This document shows, piece by piece, positions 24,365 to 35,900 of a DNA stretch of 64,000 nucleotides (its first letter is position 1; the number at the start of each line of letters is the position of its first letter). The translations under genes were made by a program, and so were the position numbers. This DNA is from Ophiura sarsii (Eukaryota > Echinodermata > Ophiuroidea > Amphilepidida > Ophiuridae). Location: assembly GCA_035610835.1 (NCBI GenBank), contig CM069448.1, positions 14,446,462 through 14,510,461 on the forward strand. Direction: 5' to 3'. The notes under the pieces are model-generated. The model did not search any database, was not told where the DNA came from, and saw only the letters and a list, made by a program, of their open reading frames with translations.

Positions 24365-25960
24365 TTAATGCCTGATCATGTTTCTTATAAGCTGTAGCAT
24401 TCTACGGAAAAAGGTCAAACATTCCTCTCTGAAACACCCATTGACAATACTGTATATAAATGGATTAATTGCGTGGTTGATAATGATAAGTTCTCTACAG
24501 ATAGAAACAGCATTCGGCCAAAATATCTTTGACAGTGGTATTATGCAGAATGTTACGATACAAACTACACTGGCGATAAAGAGCATGATTGTGATCTTTC
24601 TCAAAAGCAATCTGTCATTGTATCGCTGGTTTGGTTCCAGGGTTGGAATTTTTGGGGTGGCATTGTTGTTCTCAGGGGGTTGTTCCGAAGCGAGATTGTT
24701 GACAATTGCAGTTCTTATAATTTCTATCTCACTATCGTATTCATTGATGACCACACCTGGTAGCAGTTCGTTTGTGATTGGTTGCGAGCAATGTTGGGAA
24801 ACTTCAAACGGCTGTGTGATGTGACTACTGCCTTCAAAATGGTTAACGGTTGCAATTTCACCTAATTCGTGATCAGTGTTAGCGTCATTGGGGAACTGTA
24901 GTTGGATTGATTCGAGATCTATTGTTTCACTTTGTTCATCACTGTAGACAAATGTTGTTTCGTCATTTTTCATTCCATGAGTTTCCTGTAGAACATGGTT
25001 CCGCCATCGAACTAGCTCTGACGCACAATATTTCGTGGACTGTTCATGTATGTCGACATGTGTCAGGGATTGCCCAGATTGGCTGCCATGAGATAGTGAA
25101 GATCTCTTTGAATCTGATCGCTGCTCAGACTTGATATTGTCCAGTTGGTTTTGGCATCGAACAGATTCGTTATTATCTGGTTCCTTTTGTTGGTGAGTAA
25201 ATAGCTTGGAATTTGATTGGTCATGATTTTCATGATGGTGAGATGCGTGTGGATCTGATCTGTTAAGTGGGTAATTGGCTTGGCTTTGTTGTCGAGAAAC
25301 TGTGTTAGGGCCTGGTTGACCGTAATATTGAAGTTTTGGGGATGCCTTTAAAGGTTCTGGCCCTATGCGTCGACGCAAAATCAACGCAATCTTTATGTAC
25401 AGCACAGCTATGAGAATAATATATGGAAATATGAAGATAGAATTGACAACATTCATTGAAGTGGAATTGTCAATTTCACAAGGTGCAGCGCTGTGGACAA
25501 ACAACCCAATACATGTGGAGATTAGTGCATTGAGAATGCATATGACTAGCATTCCCAAAATCTTGACATTGCTCGTGTGTTCGATATTATTAACGTTCTG
25601 CACCGCACGATATCTTTCCACTGCAGCCAGTGCGAGTAAATATAGTTCCAGGATGGACACAAATACCTGTGTTGATACTGAAATACTACACCATTGAAAT
25701 GGAAATGCCTCGTTATAGAGTATTTGGTATCGTAGAGGTAGATTGAAGCAACCTAACAGATCAGCAATCCCAATGGAGAATATGATGATTTGAGATGATG
25801 TCATCCGAGTCGAACTACCGAAAACTAAGAGAATCAAGATGTTGCCTGGCACTCCAACCGTAGCAACCAAAGCATAACAAATGATAGCGGTAATATTTGG
25901 ATGACCAGGAGGAAATGGTGTATTCGTAGAAAGCGACCAGGAGGTGGTATCTGGAGTCAT
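24365..25960 (-). CDS. Orphan class A (rhodopsin-type) GPCR, intronless
   Basis: 531 residues in one exon. TM1 at about 25-48 contains GN (39-40); TM2 contains the conserved Asp 67 (IADLLG); Cys 91 before TM3 and Cys 161 in the second extracellular loop can form the usual disulfide. The TM3 end is ERY (115-117) in place of DRY. TM4 and TM5 lie at about 133-155 and 170-196. A very long polar third intracellular loop (about 198-452) follows, then TM6 (about 456-478) and TM7 with NPFIY (499-503). The TM6 toggle motif CWxP is changed to CIIP. The tail is short and basic. N22 and N165 sit in N-glycosylation sequons. The ligand cannot be assigned. An intronless, diverged receptor fits the lineage-specific GPCR expansions known in echinoderms. 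Confidence 0.88.
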   Translation of the reverse strand: MTPDTTSWSLSTNTPFPPGHPNITAIICYALVATVGVPGNILILLVFGSSTRMTSSQIIIFSIGIADLLGCFNLPLRYQILYNEAFPFQWCSISVSTQVFVSILELYLLALAAVERYRAVQNVNNIEHTSNVKILGMLVICILNALISTCIGLFVHSAAPCEIDNSTSMNVVNSIFIFPYIILIAVLYIKIALILRRRIGPEPLKASPKLQYYGQPGPNTVSRQQSQANYPLNRSDPHASHHHENHDQSNSKLFTHQQKEPDNNESVRCQNQLDNIKSEQRSDSKRSSLSHGSQSGQSLTHVDIHEQSTKYCASELVRWRNHVLQETHGMKNDETTFVYSDEQSETIDLESIQLQFPNDANTDHELGEIATVNHFEGSSHITQPFEVSQHCSQPITNELLPGVVINEYDSEIEIIRTAIVNNLASEQPPENNNATPKIPTLEPNQRYNDRLLLRKITIMLFIASVVCIVTFCIIPLSKIFWPNAVSICRELIIINHAINPFIYSIVNGCFREECLTFFRRMLQLIRNMIRH

Positions 25961-27169
25961 GATTGATAACAGTCTCAGATCATTTCTCGCAGTTGCTGAA
26001 CTGATTGCCGGCTGGACTCAATAAACTCTTGCTAACATGGATTATACGTCCTGGCTTGTTTCCTCGAGTGTTCCCTTTTATTCATATTCGGTGTTGTACA
26101 GATATGAACACATGACACGACAACATTTGTATTACATCCAACGTCTGTGAGGTTTTATAATATGTGGGTGGAATTCCCATGAGCTGTTCATTCTTTAATC
26201 TATCAAATGTATTGTTTTCATGATTTACACATTTTACATTGTCACATTTTTATATCACATATCATACATTCACATATCAAAGATATATCATTAATCCATC
26301 TGCACTCATATATATGTGTGTCCCATAAGCCCATATAGTATATCAAATATATCGTTTAAGATTGTCACATACAAGTTAACAAAATGTTCATATTGTAGTA
26401 TTCTAAACACAATTCTAGTAATTTCCCCATGTTCAACTCTTTTTGGGGCGATTGTTTAATCCAACATATATTCATGGAAACGATGCTAGACTCAAGTCCA
26501 CGACGGAATAATGCGTAACAACACTATATTGAAGCAATGTTTGTATCTAATATAGGATGTATATTGCATTACGCAGCTGCGCCCTCTTTTAAAATAAATA
26601 TATCAAATTGTTTCAAGGCTTAAAACTTTGCTTTTTACCTAGCCGTGTGCAACGCCTATAGGTATTTTTTGAAAAAAATCATTACCTTGATTTTTCAAAA
26701 ATCAAGATCTTGTATCTGTGTTTCCTTCTTCTTCTTACCTTGATTTTTTCAAAAATGAAAGTCCTAGATCTGTGCTGTTTCTTTCCTTTCCAGATTATCA
26801 ATCAATTGTGACCTCGGGGTCAAAGGTCAGAAAGGGGTCACTAGGGGTCATTGACCTATACAGGGGCAACATTAGACATACTCCAACATTCATCGGAATT
26901 TCTGCCGCTTACGTCGTTTGATAGGCAATTTAAAGTGAATCATGACCTTGGGGTCAAAGGTCAGGACAATAATGTGTCACTAATCTATACACCACGGCTA
27001 GGTTGTGTTCTCTGAACACTTTGTCTAATAGCACTTGTTTCCTTCTTATAGCCTACCTTATTTGTTCATTAATTCATCAAAGATCATGACCATACCAATG
27101 TTTGCATTTCAACTTTGTTTGAATAATCTTTTCACATAATTCCAGGAACAAGGAATCAAATAAGAACAT
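25961..27169. other. GPCR upstream region
   Basis: No TATA box or upstream exon could be assigned. It contains two DR1 motifs, annotated separately. The remainder is AT-rich unannotated sequence. Confidence 0.4.
26805..26965 (+). promoter_or_regulatory. Two DR1 nuclear-receptor-like motifs and extra half-sites
   Basis: GGGTCA-A-AGGTCA occurs at 26817-26829 and 26951-26963, an exact direct repeat with one-base spacing (the HNF4/RXR/COUP-TF type). Further GGGTCA or TGACCT half-sites lie at about 26835, 26845 and 26852. They are 0.85-1.0 kb upstream of the GPCR start. The surrounding sequence is a diverged duplication, so this may be a dispersed repeat rather than an evolved enhancer. Confidence 0.4.
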
Positions 27170-27700
27170 AACATTATTGGGGCATCCATCTTGAATTTCA
27201 TCGACGTAGAGGCTTAATTTTGGAAGCTATATCCATATTCTCAAGGTGAAGGAATAACTAGCAAAATGTTAGAGGCTCCATCTAGAATTATAAAATAACC
27301 GCCTATCAAAATGATAAATATCACGTACATCTCAGCCAATAAATTTATTGGAGCCTTTATTTTGGTGGCTATGTCTAAAAATAAATGTTTTAAGGGTTAA
27401 TAAATCAGATAGGAATAGCAAGGTTTATTTGCTTGAGGTAGCCACCTTGAATTTCAAAATAACCGCCAATGCCAATTAAAATAATTATTTCACTACATAT
27501 ATTCGTCAACAGTGGAGTTATTTTTGGTTGCTTAGTCTATGTTTTCAAGTTTAAGGGATCAAATTAAAATAGCAACATCAATGGTTTATTTGTGTGAGGT
27601 AGCCATCTTGATTCCAAAATGGCTGCCAATTAAAATCATATATTTCACCCATGGCTCAGTCAATGAATTATAGAGGCTATATTTTGGTTACTATTATTAG
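27170..27700. repeat. Diverged tandem repeats, about 170 bp, three copies
   Basis: Units contain CCATCTTGAATTTC or CCACCTTGAATTTCAAAATA, followed by CCGCC/TGCC, a region like TATTTCACC, and a TTTTGGTTGC-type end. The same ATCTTG-AAAATGGC-GCC words recur in the arms of the 3.2-kb palindrome at 49.8-53.0 kb. Confidence 0.65.
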
Positions 27701-27836
27701 AGAATAAAAGATGGACATTTTGTTTTGGTTGCCGGACTATTGTTTGACAATGGATGGGTTTGTCTATATTTTGAGTAGTGGATGTCGGTGCACGGCAACT
27801 AAAACAAAATGTCCTTCTTTATTCTCTTTCTAATGC
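27701..27836. repeat. Short inverted-repeat element, about 130 bp
   Basis: The left arm GAGAATAAAAGATGGACATT with TTGTTTTGGTTGCCG pairs with the right arm CGGCAACTAAAACAAAATG and TCTTTATTCTC. Arms of about 35 bp around a 50-bp loop. Confidence 0.8.
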
Positions 27837-29736
27837 AGAGTATAATAATTATATCACATTCCAAAATGATTTTTTTCATGTAGAGTGACAGATATCTTAC
27901 CCATTTTTAAAATAAACGAATCTATACTTTTTTCTTCGCGGTACGGTGCTTTTAGAGGGCAGGTATACTGACTGCGCCAAACAGGCACGCAAGGGCGCGG
28001 CCAGGGTGCGGCGCTTTGAAGTGGACGCAGAACGCCGAAAACACGATTTTGCGCCTGATGTAGGACTCGGATTTGCCATCCATTAGGGCCTGATGTAAGA
28101 CATAACAAATTCGAAGCGTCCAATCAAATGCCGTATTGTTGATGATTTACATATTAAACCACTCCCACTGCATTAGAACAAGGGCAATGTATCAAATAAG
28201 CACAGCACTAAGATCTGGGAGAAATGCTTTAGACAGGCCACCACCAATCAAAATCGTCGGTTTCTCAACACATAACATATATGTCGACCAATCAAAACGC
28301 ATTTATCTTGTTTATTGAGCAAATAGAGGCTTTGGATTTTTATTTTATTGCTATGTATAATACACACCAAGAATTGCACCCCATCAGTAACACATCAGTG
28401 CTTGGTGTTTCCCTATGCTTATCATTGAGAAAAAGACCCATGCTCTCTCATAGATCTTCACTAATATTTTAAACTATAAATACTACGATTTGTCATTCAA
28501 CTACGGTATTAACCAATCTTCTTAAAATGCAGAACATTTTCTCATAAAAGAGACTTAAACTGTGGCTGTCAGCATGTCCTTTCTCCAAATAAAATGGGAA
28601 TAATGTTGGGCAACACAGTCTTGTCCCTGTACATAATTGCCCAAGATGTTCTTTCAAGAATTGAAAGGGGCAATGTCTACAATGTTCATAACCTAAAAGA
28701 AAAACAAATCTTGAGTGACCAGGATTTTTTTTTTTAGTGCAAAAAAGACATATTTTTGATATTGTAAAACTCCCAGTGTTGCCAGAGCCAGAAATGGGAT
28801 AGGAAATAAAGTTGATGAGCTAAGATAGTCAGTAAAGAATAAATACAACACTTAGTAACATAAAAGTCATTTATTTGACATTGTTGAACTAAAAAAGTCT
28901 GTAGCGTGGAAGAAAATTGCATATTTTCACATAAAATGGGCAAAATAGCCCAAAATACTAAAATGGTTGGATTTTTATATTCCGTTTCAACATGTTATAC
29001 CCGAAGACCTTCCAACATATCAAATATTTAAAAAAAATTATCGTGCACATAACCTGGTGGTATTGAGGTGTAATCCGTCTTAAACACTAATAGTCATTTT
29101 TATTATGTCGCAATAAATTTGTATATCAAATGAGTTCATCAACATTCTAAACTCGATTCTGCTATGGATACCACCAAATACTACATGTTGATTAAAACCA
29201 ATTACCGAATGAAATACACAGTAAGAAAAGAAGAAATCACCAGAAGAAAAACAGAAGCTGTGTTCGCGTGCCCAGAATCTGCAGAAAATGAAAAAGATAG
29301 AAAAAGCGAGGATTAATTGAGTGCAAAAGAGAAGGTGCCCACTAGTATTTAGAAATTGGTTTGTTGATGACGAAAAGATGGTTCTATTTGTGGCCTAAAT
29401 TATCGGCAGCGACGTTCCGAACACCGGCACCGGTCGCGATATGCGCTTTGTCGAAAATATTGTCGCATTTCTCATTCCAATTTCTCATTCGCGCGTACTA
29501 ACGTATGTATACGCCAACCAACAACCGCTGCCAATCCCGTTCATCACCGATTGAAAGGCCCGTGGACTCGGCCCCGCTGACCTTCTACCACTCTCCTTAA
29601 TACCAGGTGAATTATAAAAATGTATAAACTTAGTTGAATACTGGTAAATAGGGTGTGGAAACCCCACGCAGAGGGATTACCCTTCTATAACCATCGGTCT
29701 GCTTTGAGAACTGACAATGTTAGATATTTTAAGGTG
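27837..29736. other. 3' flank of the ACE-like gene, no gene recognised
   Basis: A GC-rich patch (about 27925-28090) keeps short frames open on the - strand, but with no recognisable motif. A candidate poly(A) signal for ACE (TTTATT on +, AATAAA on -) lies near 29100. Confidence 0.35.
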
Positions 29737-29935
29737 TCAAGGTTTAGCCTTATTTTGAGCATTGCATTTGTTACCCCATCCAATTTGCTCTCCATTTTCC
29801 TCATTAACATTTTGTAACCATTCCATCAGAGGAGCGAAGTATTCCTTGATGGCATCTGCCGACATTTCTCTTTGTCCAGTAATGGCCTCCATTGCTTCCG
29901 GCCAAGGTTTACTCTTGCCCATTTGCAGCATTTCT
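29737..29935 (-). CDS. ACE-like: ACE-like exon 12 and stop
   Basis: Acceptor CGTTACAG. Encodes [35 protein letters not shown] and a short polar end (NKAKP) before TGA. There is no hydrophobic anchor, unlike vertebrate somatic ACE. Confidence 0.92.
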
Positions 29936-32900
29936 CTGTAACGAATTAACAAAAGGATGAGATTTCATGGGCAATTAAAGTAATTGTCATACACATAGCA
30001 TGATTATAGTTTTCAATTGCCGTACCCGCAAATTAACCAAATACAGTTTTATTTGGAATCATTTGTGTCAGCATATCGTGATTATAAGAAAAACATGTAT
30101 GAAATATTTATTTCTATTAATGTCCGTAGCAAAGTATACACTAACCTAACAGTTCCTTGTGTCATTAAACATTTTCAAAGTGCTTTCTCTAGATTTCATA
30201 CTGTATCCACACAGTATTATTATGAGCCATTTTAAATATTCTGCCCTCAAACTACTTATGATATCTTTATCGTGATGATTTTCTAATGAAATGGGTGCTA
30301 TTACGTTTTATTCATAGTGTTATCATTGCAATCTTTAATGCTGATTCCCAAAATAATTCATCTCGCCTCCAATTGTTGTTTAGTCATAATGATCTCTATT
30401 ATCTTCTCCTCTCCATGATTCAACTGCGGTATATCATTAATGCCCTGGGTTTTGGTAAGCATGATTTACTATTAATTCTTTGATGGAATGTGAGAGCGCC
30501 CTCTCCTATCCAAGTATATAAACTTACGCTAGTTTTTCACCAGCCTCTTTTGATTTGTAAATGTCACATCGATGTAAAGGTCCTACATGTCCAGCTGCGT
30601 CGCACATTGCCTTGTGAAACTGGAATTGTATTATAGTACGGATATAATATCTATGGAGATGTAGAAAAAAGGAAACGTTATATCAAAGGAGTATTCATAA
30701 TTATCGCCGTTATATACACAGTTCAACAAAAGTTCCTCTTTAGATTATGCCTGCTATTTTTAAAATGAGTTACTCCATCGAAACGATTTTTTGGCACAAA
30801 TAATGTACGTGTTCACAGCAACACTAGAACGGGCTATAACTATGCAGGTGTTGCAATGCTTGAATGATCACACATTAAATGGAGGAATACCTCAATTAAA
30901 ATAATGATGCTAAATTCAGACACATAACCCCATGTATGCGCCAATAAGAACATTTTTGTGAGTTTTTGCGTTCAAAAACCATTTGATAAAGCAAATGCGC
31001 TCAAAATAATTGAGTGCTTTACAAAATCAGTACACCAAATACATTAGAAACATTAAATGTCTTTAGGCCTATTATCTACATATGTATAGAAGTTAGACCT
31101 TTTAGAACTGTAGTTGATATTCCGATTTTCACGTTTGTGCGACGATCATCAGACAACGCATATGTAACTGTAGCGGGAATCGCTTTTATTATTACGATTT
31201 ATATATTATTACTAGCCATATCAAAAAGGGGTTACGAAGTAGACCTGTTATTTGCCTGTTTACTCATTGTTAACCGTATCACTGCTGCGCGCCCGTCACC
31301 TGACAGAGCTGAGCCAATCACGAGCGCTAAAATTAGCGTCTATTCTAGAAATATCTGGCGACGTCGTTACGCTGTCTGGATTTCTATTACCTCACCAAAA
31401 CCAGGAGTTATCTCGGATATAATTGTTGAATCTGCCTAAAATCACTTGTTGTGTTGAACATCGTACTAGAGTAAGTACAGTAGTTATGTATAGAAACTAT
31501 TGGGATCAAAAATTGAGATAGATTTCGAGTTTTGGATGAAGTTTGGTACATTTTCCTGATCGAGTTGAGACGGAACATTATAAAATGATTCGCCATTCAC
31601 TTAACATGTGACAACGGATGTAGCGGTTTTCCATTTTATAATTTTCATCATTTTGACATCGTATTTTGAGACCCCAAATTTCTCGCTTTTGCTATATCAA
31701 ATTACTTCAAAAAGTCGATTGTGAATGATAGTATGTCGTATAGCGTTGTGCGTGACCATAGGCTAGCCCTGATTTGCATGTTTGGAAGGATTTTGGGCAG
31801 TTTTTAAATGTTGAATTTGTTGGAAATTTTCAGGACTTGTGTGTGTAACGGTACCGCTGCATGCAATCAATTAGTGGCGTGTCATTACAAGCGATATCTG
31901 TCGGCGGCGTTTGATCTTTGAGAAGCGGGTTTTAATAGCGCGGTGTGCCGCTTTGTGTTTTAATTATTTTATCAAGTACATTCTGGACAGGTTAGATTAT
32001 TACAGTGTGTTCCAAAAATATTCGCTGTATCAAATTGCATGAGTTTTGGTGACGATGAGTAAAATATTTGTACGATGATGACAAAATTAGTTGGCATGTT
32101 GAGTCAATTCAATGTGTAGTATTTTAGTAGTTGATGCATAATTTTTTTTTATCTTTTATTGTTTATTTCTATCTTAATTTTCGCATTTCACATAATTTCA
32201 TCATGTTTACATTGCATTTTCATTCATAATTTTCACATTTTATGTATAGCACATTTTCATATACAAGTACATTTTCATATGCTTTTCAGCATGTTTACAT
32301 TTCATATCATGTATAGCACATTTTCATATACTAGTACATTTTCATATGCTTTTCAGCATGTTTACACAATTACATAACACATAACACATTTTCATGTGCT
32401 TTTCATGTTAACATTGAATATCATTACCTTTTCTTTTCAGCATTTTTATATTTTTATATGCTTTTCGGCATGTTTACATTCATAATTTTCATTTTATGTA
32501 CAGCACATTTTCATATACAAGTACATTTTCATATGTTTTTCAGCATGTTTACATTTCATATCATGTATAGCACATTTTCATATGCTTTTCAGCATGTTTA
32601 CATTTCATATCATGTATAGCATATTTTCATATACTAGTACATTTTCATATGCTTTTCAGCATGTTTACACAATTACATAACACATAACACATTTTCATGT
32701 GCTTTTCATGTTAACATTGAATATCATTACATTTTCTTTTCAGCATTTTTATATTTTTATATGCTTTTCGGCATGTTTACACATTTGTATATGCTTTTCA
32801 GCATGTTTACATTGCATGTCATGTTTAACACATTTTTATATGCTTTTCAGCATGTTTACACATTTTCATGCTTTTCAGCACTTTTACACATTTTCATTTC

Positions 32901-35900
32901 AATAACACATTTTCATGTGCTTTTCGTGTTTACATTGGATATCATTAGGTAACGGCATGTTTACATAATTTTCAACATTACATTATATACATTATGTATC
33001 CAGTTATTTGTATATAAACTCATATTTGATTTTATTATAAGTTTTACATCATGTTTATAATATTTAATTTTGAACCCCATTCATACAAATATCTTTGGTA
33101 TGCCGGTATACATAGACAAACAAACAATAAACAATTACATTTTTAACATCGTTTTATAAATCTCTGATTTGCAGCTCAAACAATAATAAGCTGATTAGAT
33201 GTGGGTGGTTCCCGTAACGGAACTTGCTGATAACTAATTTACCAACACTTATTATTTTATTTATAGAATTGTTTATGTCTTCATCTTCTTTATTATAACC
33301 AAATAATACATCTGTAACTGATACTTTAATTAAACTATTGTGTCGTTGCGATACAATATTGTTGACTTCAGTCCATACACTTTTTATTTTAGTTGATGCA
33401 TAATGGCGCGGTTTGATTGTTTAGATTGTATACCAAAATGAGACATTCAGATTGTGCTGTGGAAAATAATCAGCACGTTTTTCGGATTGGTTGTGTGGCG
33501 TCGAGATCAAAATTTGTTGTGTAAACTGTCATTTGCTAATATTGTGGCGAGTTTTGTAGATTAAAAATAGTGACAGACTATTTAATAAATTATAGTCTGT
33601 TCCTGGCGCATCTTTTGGAAGCGATGAATTGTGTAGGCCTAGTTGTATAAATTGTGTGTATATACAGAGATGGTGGAGAAAGTGCTTTGTACATGTTGGG
33701 CCTACTCGGAGATCTTATTTTTTACTCACTTAAGAATTGGTGTAAATGTAAACATCGCGTATGATGCCGAGTCAGGTTGTTCTCAATAACAACGAGGAAA
33801 AATCTAAAGGCTTATTATACTTACATACTTAGTTCGTGTAATACGTAGGCCTCTATTGTTATTGTATTTATATCATGTAAAACTCAACCCAGTGTGATGG
33901 TGATGATCGATGGGGGTGGGTTGAGTTAAACAGTTGGGGAAGGCAAAAACACTCATCTTACATTTGGGGGTGGGGGGGGGGGGGGGTCAAGCTGAGTGTA
34001 AAGCCTATGTAGATAAAGATAGTATTTTTGGTCAGTTATATAACCAGGTAAGATAAGACGGTGGTGATCTGTTAGGCGGAGAGCAAGCACCGGGACTTGA
34101 ACGGTGAAGAGAGATGCAGAGCAAGCACCGGGACTCGAACGGTGAGACATGCCGCAGAGCAAGCACCGGAACTTGAACGGTGAAGAGAGATGCAGAGCAA
34201 ACACCGGGACTCGAACGGTGAGGAATGCCGCAGAGCAAGCACCGGGACTTGAACGGTGAAGAGAGATGCAGGGTGAGCACCGGGACTCGAACGGTGAAGA
34301 GCCTAATGCCGCAGAGCAAGCACCGGGACTTGAACGGTGAAGAGAGATGCAGGGCGAACACCGGGACTCGAACGGTGAAGAGCCTAATGTCGCAGAGCAA
34401 GCACCGGGACTTGAACGGTGAAGAGAGATGCAGGGCGAACACCGGGACTCGAACGGTGAAGAGCCTAATGTCGCAGAGCAAGCACCGGGACTTGAACGGT
34501 GAAGAGAGATGCAGGGTGAGCACCGGGACTCGAACGGTGAAGAGCCTAATGCCGCAGAGCAAGCACCGGGACTTGAACGGTGACGAGAGATGTAGAGCGA
34601 GCACCAATACTTTCGGCAGGAATAGACGGGCTGTGAGAGCAGGAACAGACGGGCGAAGAGTGCAAGAACCGACGGGCAGTCCTCGCTTTCAGATCACCCA
34701 TGTCTTACTTAAAAATAGTTGTTAATATTATCTTATGTAACGGTAATGGTATTTTGACCATTAAATTGTATGTATGGAAAATAAACGTGTACTTTTATCA
34801 TCCATAGGTGTTTTTACAAGGTCGAGGTCGAGGTCGAGGTTGAGGTTGAGGTTGAGGATAAGGTCAAGGTTGTTGAGGTTGAGATAGTAGTTGAGGACGG
34901 ACCGTTGTAAAATATTCGACCAAGACAGTTGAGACTTAGACCCTTGACCCAACCTTAGATATTATATTATAAAGTTTTGCTTGAAGTTGTTATCGTTTTG
35001 GATATTGTAAAATTAACCCGACGTTGTGATATATATATATTTTGTAACATATGTTGTAAGAAGGAGAGCGAAAATAAACTGTGAATCTTAGTAGTCGTCC
35101 AGTGTCATTGGTTCGCCGTTACTGAGTCGAAAGCGCCTGCACACGAACCCACGTGGCTAATAAATAATATTATAGGTTTCCAAATTAAACCCTTACCACG
35201 CACAAAATTTGGTGGTGTCAGATCTGATAAACTCTGCACACTTGGCTATCGCGCGTGCTCTCGCTCTTGCGCCCCGCGACATAACTATGAACCCGCATGG
35301 CATATTAGTGACTGCGTAATATTTGCGGGTGCACGCAAACAAACGCTCTGTCTTTACGAAATGAGGCCAGTCTACGGTTCGGATGTCGCGGACACGAAAC
35401 TAGTCCTAACACTTACAAACAAACGAAAACAACTAACAGCAGTATCATCATTTTCCGTGTTGGAGTGGATAATGGTGAAGTAGGCCTAATACATGCAGCA
35501 GTATTGGTGATATTGTAGTGTATTTGGTCTTCAAGTTGGATACCGTATTTGTCTTGATTCATTTTCCGTGTTGGAGTTTAAATAATAATGAAGTAATACA
35601 GCAGTATTGGTGTAGTGTAATGGTCTTCAAAGTGGATAATTGTCGTGACATCATTTTCCGTGTTGGAGTTGATAAAAGTGAAGCAATACAGTAGTATTGG
35701 TGATATGGTAGTAGTGTGGTATTAAATGGTCTTCAAGGTGGATAATTATCATGACAGTGTATTTTTGTGGCAATGGTAGCTGTAAACCATACCTATAAAC
35801 TCAACACAATTTACCTTAAAAACGAGTAGGCTCCCACTACATGGAACATTGCACCTGGATCGAAATCATCCTCTGTTCTTGGTACTGGGGATTCGACGCC

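Noticed and set aside
24378..24824. 148-codon open frame on the + strand
   Set aside because: Antisense shadow of the GPCR coding sequence.
31014..31439. 141-codon open frame
   Set aside because: Overlaps the decayed hammerhead-like repeat on the other strand, lies in the ACE intron and shows no recognisable motif.
34079..34600. Cluster of tRNA genes
   Set aside because: Only T-arm/B-box-like sequence is present; no A box, anticodon arm or acceptor stem.
34032..34725. Open frames of 166 and 191 codons
   Set aside because: By-products of the 81-bp period of the B-box-like minisatellite.
35040..35215. Possible LTR end with a TTTGGTGGTGTCAGA primer-site-like sequence
   Set aside because: No matching second LTR, no gag/pol remnant and no target duplication seen.
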